Below are positions 48,961-58,153 of a DNA stretch of 64,000 nt, one piece after another (position 1 is the first letter of the stretch; each line of letters begins with the position of its first letter). A program made the position numbers and the translations under genes. The stretch comes from Artemia franciscana (lineage: Eukaryota; Arthropoda; Branchiopoda; Anostraca; Artemiidae): positions 49,244,176 through 49,308,175 of the forward strand of contig NC_088865.1 of assembly GCF_032884065.1 (NCBI RefSeq), given 5' to 3'. The notes beneath the pieces are model-generated. The model saw nothing but the letters and a program-made list of their open reading frames with translations. It searched no databases and had not been told where the DNA came from.

Positions 48961-50937
48961 AGCTACCGCTGCAACCATGATCCTTTACCCCTTTTGTATT
49001 CACGAAATGGCACATGCTCCCAAACCCTCAGATCGGAAAGAACTAAAACAAAAGAAGCACTGAAAAAATGAAAGAATCTTTACAAATTAGTCAATTACTA
49101 GTATTAGGTGAGTAGCGTTGGATTTTTTTAATCGTGGGTATTCCTGAGTGGTTCACTCCAGAAATTAGGTCTTTGGCTTTTAAATTTTTAATTCTTCTAA
49201 CTTTGGATTTGTATCTGTCGTTACTTTTGTTGGTTTTCCGTGTTGTTTGATTTTCAGATTTTGAACCCTTCCAATTTTGGTTTTATTTGTTTTTTAGGGT
49301 GGCTTTCCGTGTTGTTTGGTTTTTTCAGTTTGGTTTTTACCCCAGGATGTTTTGTTCAGATTTCATTTTTTTGTTTTCTTCTGATTTATATAATAGTGCA
49401 GCAGAAAAAAGACGGTTACCCTCCCAGAAAATTCATTTTGTTCGTCCAGTATTTTCATTGGCCTTGAAAAAAATTCTCGATCGTCATTTCTGTGATTTCT
49501 TTTTAAATCTTTCAGGATATTCTGTACCATATATTCTTTATGCATTTTGGAATACAGATAGAATATTCCAGGTTCTCTTTCTTCTTTTCTTCATTCCTTC
49601 TATTTATTTTACTTTCTTTTTGGCTGCTCAGTTTTACATGTGGGAAGAACTTTTTTTGGGCAATTGTATTACTCAGGAAATTTTCCAGTGGTAATTAGCC
49701 GGACATAATACTAATTTCTAAAACTAATTTTAAAACACTAATTAGTTCTAAAACTAATTTTGTTCTAATTTAATTTGAATTCACTCTCGTGAATTCGACG
49801 GGTGTAGACATTTAATTTTTTTTTTACTTTTTTACAATTTTTGCACCCCTATGTGAATCTAGCTTCCCAAAATAGTGTATCTACAGTATTAAAGGCACAT
49901 CTAAGGTTATTAAGTTGAATTTTTCGGGAAATGTTGAAATAAATAAAAAAGAAATCATGTATATCGAGGTTGTCAGAAGAGTTAGACACTTATGTGCCTT
50001 TCGTCCTTTATAAATATATTTTTGAAATGCCAATTTACTGATTGAATTCATATTGGCTTTTAACTGATGGATGCTCACTTTTATGCATACACATTTCAGT
50101 ACTGCGTGCGGGTTTTTCAGCACAATTTATGCGGATACTCGGTACAAGGTGTATTATATCAAGATTGTTACCGTGAAATTACCTGTCCAATGTTTATTTT
50201 TCTTTTTAATCCTAAGTACATTATTACGGTTCCATAACTGTTACGCATGGATTTTAATGTTCACAGCTTGATTAATTTAGTTGATTTTTCAGTAATTTGG
50301 CTTCAGTAGTTTTGCTGCTTCCCTCCAATCCCTCAAGTCTTTTCGGTCTCATGAGTAAGGCTCAGGTCTTCGGAATTCGAAAATATATTCTGGGATCATT
50401 TCCCTTGTGCACTTGTTATCATGACGTCATGTTTCAAATTTATCAATTTTGTTTTCTTTTTTGTTTTCTACGGCCAATTTGCACGGTTCGGGAATTACTC
50501 TTTTTAAATTTGCATGATTCTCATGACTCCAAAATTAGTTTACCTGCATTTTAATGTTCCTAGCTTAAACAATTTAGCTCAGTTTTAGCCCACGCGAAAA
50601 AGCCAATTCAATTAATACATTTATTTTTATTTAGATAGATTTACTATTAATGAGTCATTATCCCTCTCCTGCTCACTTTGCTGGTTATTATCAGCAGCTT
50701 AGGTCCTCAACCCTTGCACACTTGTTATCATAACGTCATAACGTCGACAACTTGATTTTAGTTTTTTTTTGTTTCTCTTGCAGTAATAGACATTCTCGTG
50801 GTTACAAAATTGCTCTGAAAGATTCCCACGTTCTAGCTTGAACATATTTGAAGCCTCGCTAATGCATTGCCCCGCTATTTGATGCTGGAAATTCGATGCC
50901 CCATTAATAACCATCGAAAATTTTTTCCCCAAATAGG
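48961..50937. other. T-rich non-coding stretch with repeat scraps
   Basis: TTGGAATACAGATAGAATATTCCAGG (read in two pieces at 49548-49575) and GGCTGCTCA(G/A)TTTTACA recur at 51713-51795. The 135-codon frame at 49287-49694 lies on this T-rich repeat and looks like chance. Confidence 0.45.
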
Positions 50938-51125
50938 ACTATGTAAGGAAAGTAAGACAAATAAAAAGAATAAAGAAAAGAATGGCTTCTGTAATATCTA
51001 ATATTCTATTCCAAAATACAGGTAGAATATAAAACAATGTAAGGAAAGTAAGGCAAATAAAAAGAATAAAGAAAAGAAGTGTTTCTATAATATTCTAATA
51101 TTCTATTCTAAAATACAGGTAGAAG
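50938..51125. repeat. Direct duplication, about 97-bp unit, two copies
   Basis: ATGTAAGGAAAGTAAGRCAA through TTCTATTCYAAAATACAGGT occurs twice in tandem (about 50940 and 51037). Confidence 0.85.
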
Positions 51126-52739
51126 TATACAGTGTTGAAAAGAATGCATTCAGTCTACCTCTGAATGCCCAATCTCCCAATTTTTGTTCCTAGTCCCACA
51201 TCGGGTTTTAGTTCCTAATTCAATAGGGTTTATTTTTACATTTTAATTTCTTAGATTCTTTTTTTCATGTTTGGGAGGGCTGGGGGTTGAGCTATCACAG
51301 CAGGGTACAATAAAGGCTAAAGAAATTAATTTGCTTGCTTACTTGAAATAAGGAGTTCTGTCCATCGCAAATTTTCTTTCTTCTTACTTGGAGTTTGAAT
51401 CCATATTATTGAAATATGGACGCTTTCTCTACGCCTACTGGAAGCTTTCTCTATATCCATTTCTCTATCACAAGGGATGAACTGGTTTCATGTACTATAG
51501 ATGTTCGAACCAGACCAAGTCAGCAAGAAGCAGTTACCCGCACTACTTAGTCCCATTGTATATCTTTGTGCACTTCCATCATAGGGCAATCCTTCTACAA
51601 TTGCCACTAATTACGTATTTTTAAATTATATTCTTTAACCTTTGTCTTAACCTGCTATGACAACTTAACTCCCGAAAAACACACAAAAAACATTCTACAC
51701 ATTATATTCTACTTATATCTTGGAATACAGGTAGAATATTTCAAAGTCCTTCATTATTTTTATTTGTCAAGCTTTCCCTTTGGCTGCTCAATTTTACAGG
51801 AGGGGAAATTTTCCAGTGGTTTAATTGTTTGCGGGGACGTCTTTCGGGGGGAATTGTCTTCGATGGTGGATTTTCTGGGTGAAATTGTCCGTGGAGGGGG
51901 GGGGATTTTGGGGGGAAATACCCTAGAGCCTAGTTTGGTGCGTCCTGGTTTTCAGTGTGATAAGTTCATATTAGACTGAATAACGGTCCAAATGTTGTAG
52001 TATGCTAAGATTAATAGTAGGCCTACTCTTTTCTACACTAGTTGTAGTCGTTTAATTACAACTTGCGTTTATTTACAACGTTTCTGCATTCTATAGAGTA
52101 AGAATTGAACAGGCCCAATTTACACTGATACCTTTAGATAAAAAAATCAACACACAATACTGTTCGACAAACCTTTTGAAAGCTCTTTGTTGATCAATGA
52201 GTTTTTTAATAATATTTTAAGTTCTGACAAATAGGCCTAACTTGAGATAGCCTATACAGGATTAGTTCTTCATCTTTTCTTTGAAAGCATACTATAGAAT
52301 GTAATTGTAGTTGACAAAAAGACATTAATGTAAAGTATTTTTTGAAAAAAAGTTGTTAAGTTTATTGTACCGTTGATAAGACGGCCCTTGAAAGACGGCT
52401 ACTTTTGAATATACGATTTCCCAATTCTTGTTCCTAGTTCCGCATCGGGTTGTAGTTCCTAATTCGAGTTTCGCAAGTCAACCTCTTGTCTTCCTCGTTC
52501 ACATATATGTTGGCATTCCTTTTAATTTCCATGTCTGCATTCCTTTTTGCCATATTTTTCTAAAAAGTATTGCGTAATATCATTAAGTCACCAATAAAAA
52601 GTTATTACCAAGAGTGACTATTCATGATCATCAAAACTTTTTTTTTCGCACCAAATGAAACTAGTAACTGACAAATATTATTTCATCTACTTGGACGGAC
52701 TCTACCCCCATCTACTTATACGCTCCAGCTCGGGGCACT
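51126..52739. other. Non-coding stretch
   Basis: No exon recognised. A G-rich run lies near 51890-51915. Confidence 0.45.
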
Positions 52740-53610
52740 CATCCGATCTTTTTTGTTGATAAAAGAAAAGCTTAGTTCACTTACTATCCATTCCATTACT
52801 GAAATTTGGATTTGCTTCATTTTCTAGAAGATCACAATTATTTGGTGATTCCTAGTGAAAATCACAAGATTTGAATAGATTTTCACACCGAATAAATACA
52901 AAAAGCTTAAAAATTTTAAGTTTACATTGCTCAACTGCAAACTGTAACAACGTCTCCCGTTCCGTCAAATACTCAATATTCATTCCGTTCCCAAAATTTG
53001 AATTTGCTCTGATTTCTGGAAAGTATTTGTCTAAACTGTCACCCCCAGTGAAAATCATAGGATTTGAATGGATTTCGACACCGAACGAGACAGGGAGTTA
53101 CAAATTATAAGTTTGCCTTGTTCAACTATGACATACAACGTTTCCGTTCCGACCAACATGAAATTTCCGTTCCTGAAAATTGGATTTGTTCCACTTTCTA
53201 GAAGCTATTTAACTATACTTTGATGGCCAGTGAAAATAATAGAATTCTAGTGTATTTCGACACCAAATGAGATAAACAGCTTACACACTCTGTTCAATTA
53301 TAATATATAATGGAAGCTTCCATTTCGTCCAGCACCAGGTATCCATTCTGTTTCTGAAATTTGGATTTCCACCACTTTCTAGAAGATACTTAACTAAACT
53401 TTGATAGCCACAATTCATAGCTTTGCCCAAGGATGAATAGCCATCATACCCTATATAATCAATTGTTGCTCCTTCAAATGAGTTAAGTAACTTACAAATA
53501 TCAAAGAAACCGTTTCCAATAGCAAAACAAAATGGAGTTGCGGCATCAGCACCGTTGCCATTTCTAGAATCTGAATTTGGTCACTTTTCTAGATGACCTA
53601 TAGAGTTTCT
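52740..53610 (-). pseudogene. Decayed ankyrin-repeat coding segment
   Basis: Minus-strand translation gives ankyrin-like units. The best is ADAATPFCFAIGNGFFDICK, then GYSSLGKAMNCGYQSLVKYL and LESGGNPNFRN (about 53590-53350). Related copies read RETLLQFAVEQCKLKIFKLF (53058-52855 frame) and TLYVIVEQGKLIIC (about 53150). The words CCAAATTTCAG(A/G)AACGGAAT and CTAGAAAGTGG recur at spacings of about 175-208 bases, so the segment is an array of near-equal units. A stop in the first unit (Gly codon to TGA), missing pieces and frame changes mark it as non-functional. Ankyrin repeats are protein-binding helices; the source gene is unknown. Confidence 0.65.
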
Positions 53611-54443
53611 TTGAATAAGTACAACCTGTGAAATTGCTACACCTCATTTTTACTTTTTAATAATATCAATTTTTTCACGTAGCTGGGAGAATAAACTGCA
53701 TTTCAATTATTAGTAGATTTAGAGATAAAAGCGTTTTCTCAGATAAATTAAATCATATAGAACAAAAATTAAGCTTTTTATATTTCATTCTAGCACAGGC
53801 CTGACGACTGATAACTTATAACAAATCTCGCGTCTAAAACTTCATGCCAAGACAAGAACTACCCCTCCATCAAACGTCACACATTGTTTTCAGAAAGCAA
53901 TTCAGTTTTTCTACGACTATGACTTACTTAGCTTTAGGTCCCTCCTACACCTGAGGACACATAGGGCAGCAACAGTGGTTTACCATGACGACCTGTCCTA
54001 TACTTCTGATGAAAATTCATCGATAGTTTCGAACTTGTCCTGAACTTCCGCAATCATAGTCCTTGCCAGCTTCCCCCCTCCCTCCTCTTTAGCGACCTAC
54101 CAACGGTCTTTTTAGTCTTCCAGCGCCAAATAAAAAACCCTAGACGACTTGAGTTTTTCGAGATAGCGATTTGAGCAATGAATATCTGTCTTTCCCAGTG
54201 AAGACGAATTTTACTTCCATCTTAGTACATTGTACCTTTTTAGGCAAAAAAGGTACATTTTACCTACTTTAAATGGAGCCAAAAATTAGACTCGGTGGCA
54301 ATCCTGAGTACGATACAGTTTTAAGAAGCAGCTTTACATCCATACACAGTATTTTAATTTAGACTGCATTTGTTTCATAAAAAGGTATTGAAATTAAACT
54401 AAAAATTAATACCAAAAATGGCAGAGCAAGAAAAAAAAACCTA
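53611..54443. other. 3' flank of the coiled-coil gene
   Basis: AT-rich; may include the 3' UTR of the minus-strand gene ending at 54444. No canonical AATAAA close after the stop was seen. Confidence 0.4.
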
Positions 54444-54590
54444 TCAGCTTCTAAAATTCAACTGCTCACTCAGTACTTGTTTGAGTCTTCGCAAAGAAAC
54501 CAGTTCTTCCTCACTAGTCTTGGCCTTTTCCAAAAGGTTCAATCGCTCAATAGTAAGCTGACTGTTCTTTTCCCTCTCTGTTTGCAAGTC
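54444..54590 (-). CDS. Coiled-coil protein, last exon
   Basis: The minus-strand exon starts after CCTTTTATAG (acceptor) at 54590 and ends with TGA at 54444: 48 codons. The sequence is a heptad-like, charged helix (DLQTEREKNSQLTIERLNLL, then KTSEEELVSLRRLKQ, ending QLNFRS). It starts in phase 0 and joins the exon at 62519-62286, which ends in phase 0, so the coiled coil continues unbroken through the junction. I do not recognise the protein; long coiled coils of this type occur in cytoskeletal, centrosomal and Golgi proteins, and no assignment is justified. The gene converges on the ETS gene 10.5 kb away. Confidence 0.72.
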   Translation of the reverse strand, partial: DLQTEREKNSQLTIERLNLLEKAKTSEEELVSLRRLKQVLSEQLNFRS

Positions 54591-54635
54591 CTATAAAAGG
54601 GAAAATAAAAATGAGCTACTAGAAAATCACAAACA

Positions 54636-54878
54636 GACAGCTAGATAGCTGCCTGCTCTACTAGACAGCTACTAGAAGAGTCAGATAAAATAGAAGAGTC
54701 AATGGAAGAGTCAGATAAAATCACGAACAGACAGCTAGATAGCTGCCTGCTCTACTAGACAGCTACTAGAAGAGTCAGATAAAATAGAAGAGTCAATGGA
54801 AGAGTCAGATAAAATCACGAACAGACAGCTAGATAGCTGCCTGCTCTACTAGACAGCTACTAGAAGAGTCAGATAAAA
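54636..54878. repeat. Tandem repeat, 94-bp unit, about 2.6 copies
   Basis: GACAGCTAGATAGCTGCCTG begins units at 54636, 54730 and 54824. Copies are virtually identical. Lies in the coiled-coil gene's last intron, just upstream of its final exon. Confidence 0.95.
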
Positions 54879-55399
54879 TACAACGTGATTTGCAAAGAAG
54901 CCATCAAAAGCAAAACCTGTGGATTGATGATCCTTGGATTGAACTCTCCTTGCCAATATGACGATCAGCTGAAAAATATTTGAGGGAGGCGGGATTACTA
55001 TGCGCCCCTGAGAAAAAGACATGGCAACTAAAACCTTGACGGCTGTCAACACCATATCAATGACTATGGAGGATCTTTATTGGCAAAAAGTATTGGTAAA
55101 AATGCATTTCTTATCAAAATTAATCATAACGCACTAGAAATAGAAAATTTGATAAATTCACAAATTGCGATAAAGAAAGAACAATTAAGATAAGCAATAC
55201 AAGCGAACGAAAATAACTATTAAATATAATCGGAAGAAATCGGAAGAAATCGAAAGTATAGAATGTGAACCATTTGTGAAATATGTTCTTACTATGTTTT
55301 GCTTCTGGACTTCTTTATTGCAATATTAGCTTCTCATTTATAAAGCAAAAATCCAAAACCATAGGCAGTGCAATAGCGCTGCATAAGTAAAGAGCAATT
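54879..55399. other. Intron sequence of the coiled-coil gene
   Basis: AT-rich; nothing recognised. Confidence 0.45.
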
Positions 55400-56660
55400 T
55401 TTTTTTAGACTAGGGCACTTCGTATCTAAGAAGTTGTCGTAGAAACTTCGGAAAGGGTTCATTCGAATGGAGATTGAAGGGGCTAGTGCCCTCTTTAATA
55501 GTCAAAAGTGATCGGAGGCCAATTAACTTCCCTCCAACACCCAACGCTCCCCAAACACATCCAATCAAAATTTTGAGATAGTCATTTTGTTCAAAGTAGT
55601 TGAAAGGTCTGGAAATTATGTATTTAAGGATGAAGACCCCCCCCCCTACTGCCCTCAGTGCAAGGGTTATAAGTTATTCACTGGAGGCATATAAGGTTTA
55701 TTTGGAAAGGGTGATCGTATAAACTTCGTAGGGGGCTCATTGGATGGCTAATCAGAATTTTTTATTGCCCTTTTTGAGTGTCAGAGTGATCAGAGCGTGG
55801 ATACCCCCCCCCCACACACACACACCTAGTATTTTCCCGAAATACATCTGATAGAAATTTTGAGATGGCCATTTGTTGTCGTAGAAACTTTAAAAAGACC
55901 TCTTTCGATTGGAAATTGAAAGGGCCAGTGCCCTTTTTAAAAGTCACGAGTAATTGGAAGGCAATTAACCCCCTCCCACGCCCACTATTTCTCCGAATAT
56001 ATCCAATCAAAATTTTTAGAAAGGTCCAGAAAATATGTCTCTTAGGATTAAACCCCTCCCCCCCACAGCCCTAAGGGCAATGGTTGTAATTACGCCCTGG
56101 GGGAATGTAAGGAGTATATAGAAAAGGTAACCGTAAAAACTCTGGAATGGGCTCATTTGATTGAAAACCAGATGTTCTAGGACCCTCTCTGAGATTCAGA
56201 GTGACCGGAGGGTGGATACCCCCCCCCTCCCCACACACACACATTGTATTTTCCCAAAATGCATCTGATTGAAATTTTTATATGGCCATTCGATGTCACA
56301 GAAACTTCGAAAAGAGCTCATTCGATCAAAAACTGAAAGAGCTAGTGTTTTTTTTTTTTTTTTTTTTTCATAGTCGAAAGTGATTGGAGGGCAACTAACC
56401 CACCTCCCACGCCCACCATTTCCCCAACACATCCAATAAAAATTTTGATATAGCCATTTTGTTCAACATAGTTGAAAGGTCCGGAAAATATGTCTTCAAG
56501 GATGACAACCCCATACAGCCCTTAGGGCGAGGGTTCTAAGTTATGCCCTGGGGGCATATAAGGTGTATATTGAAAGGTTGATCGTAAAAACTTCGAAAGG
56601 GACTCATTGGATTGGTAATCAGAAGTTCTAGCGCCCTTTTTAAGATTCAGAGTGATCAGA
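55400..56660 (+). repeat. Second array of the ~265-bp repeat family
   Basis: Units with GGAGG(C/G)CAA(T/C)TAAC (about 55514, 55955, 56376) alternate with a variant reading GTGATCAGAGCGTGGATACC (55787) or GTGACCGGAGGGTGGATACC (56201). Shared words TTTTGAGATAGYCATTTTGT and GCATATAAGGT link them to 44226-45640. The alternation suggests a two-unit higher-order repeat. Confidence 0.8.
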
Positions 56661-56661
56661 C

Positions 56662-57727
56662 AAGTACAAAGTCACCAACAAGTGCTCTGAGCAAGTGGTT
56701 AGTGTCATTATGTAAACCACTCATGTCGACACAGATTTCTTACATTAAGAATTCGTCAGAACTTGTAACAAAAAACTAAAAGAAGTGGAAATGTCTCCAT
56801 ATTCTATAATCTCAAGTTTCGACATAGTATCAATGTATACGAGCATTCATGTAAAAGCCGCAGAAATTCTTCTTAAAAGAAAGATATTAAGAAATTTTGG
56901 CTTAATTAGTGATGAAACAGTTTTGGAAGTCGGTGTAATTATGAATTTAGTTGGGTTGTGCAACACGTTCTCTTATTTTTTTTCAATTCACAGTGGGTTT
57001 TTTCGAACAAGTAAATGGTTTACCCATGGGGGCCCCTTTAAGTCCTTTATTGGCAAATTGTTTTGAAAGAAATATTGAAAAAACAGAGTTAGATTCACAT
57101 TTTTAAAACACAAATTTTGGGGGAGATATATGGATGACTTAATTTCAGTATGGAATTATGGGGAGGAGGAATAAAAAGGTTTTTTTTTAAAACATCTTAA
57201 TTTTTGGGGAGGTGATTTAAAATTTACAATAGAATTAGAAGAGGATAAGAAACTTCCTTTTCTGGATGTTCTTCTTTTAAAAAATGAAAATAGTCTGGAT
57301 TTTAAAATTTATAGAAAACCTACTAACAATAATAGATTTTTGACCTTCTCTGGTCATGCTCGCCAAGTAAAAAATGTATAATCACATCCTTAACTGACCA
57401 CATTTTTAGAATGTGTTCTCCAAAATTCATTGAGGAGGAATTATTGTTGTTAAAAGAAATTTTAATAAGTAACCAGTATCCGGGTTGGTTAATTGACCAG
57501 ACTTTTTCGAAATGAAGAAAAAAATTTCTAGAATTTTCTGACGATATTCTGGAAACAACAGAAAAGAAAGATAATTTTTGTTCTCTACCATATGTTCCAG
57601 GTTTGAGTAAAAAACTTAAAAGAATTTTACAAAATAATGGTTTAAAGGTAGCTTTAAGAGGTAGTAATACTTTGGCTAGTTTTTTTATTACTGGAAAGGA
57701 TCGAACTTCCGTAGAGCAACAACCTTA
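56662..57727 (+). pseudogene. Penelope-like element reverse transcriptase, broken
   Basis: Across frames the + strand reads, in order: PTSALSKWLVSLCKPLMST; SFDIVSMYTSIHVKAAEIL (RT motif A); LPMGAPLSPLLANCFER-like (motif B, from about 57018); GRYMDDLISVWNYG (motif C, Y-x-D-D); LPFLDVLLLKN; FKIYRKPTNNNRFLTFSGHA; and LPYVPGLSKKLKRILQNNG. This order and wording are those of Penelope-like RTs. At least three frame shifts or stops occur. The GIY-YIG endonuclease that should follow is absent, because the sequence meets the 3' end of the RTE element at 57727. Such elements copied themselves by target-primed reverse transcription. Confidence 0.85.
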
Positions 57728-58153
57728 GACCTTAGATCCTCCAGAGCCAGGGGTGGCGCATAGGGCGTCTACGAAACCTCGCCAGACATCTCGGAGCTGA
57801 GCTGCAGCCGTGACATCCTCCCACTGTGGTTGAAGAGACAACTCCGCATTTCTCAGGTCTCGGTCGTACTGTCGTCGCAAGGTGTGTCTTGGTCGACCTC
57901 TTTTTCGCCTCCCCTCGGGACGCCAATCATATACTGTATTCAAGGTATGTCCATCTCCGACGTTTCAGAAGGTCAGTAACTAATGGCTGACCGGTTCGTC
58001 GGCGAACTTCTATGTTGGTGACCTTTTCCTGCCACGATATGTTCAGGATTCTCCTAAGGCACATGTTTTCAAAGGCTAGGACACGTTTCTCCAGCTGGGT
58101 GTTTAGTTTCCAGCATTCACTAGCATAGAGGAGGATGGACATCACATTGCTAT
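57727..58153 (-). pseudogene. Frame-shifted C-terminal tail of the RTE ORF
   Basis: After the premature TGA at 58154 the family's C-terminal words continue in other frames: NVMSILLYASECWKLNTQLE and LRRILNISWQEKVTNIEVRR (58145-57960), then RPEGRRKRGRPRHTLRRQYD and WRGFVDALCATPGSGGSK (57943-57727). Small deletions near 58170 and 57955 explain both frame changes. Confidence 0.8.

Noticed and set aside
49287..49694. 135-codon frame rich in Phe, Leu and Tyr
   Set aside because: Lies in T-rich repeat sequence that recurs at 51.7 kb, with no recognisable domain or splice sites.
54849..55055. 68-codon minus frame upstream of the last coiled-coil exon
   Set aside because: Overlaps the 94-bp repeat, not helical or charged like its neighbours, and no splice sites fit.
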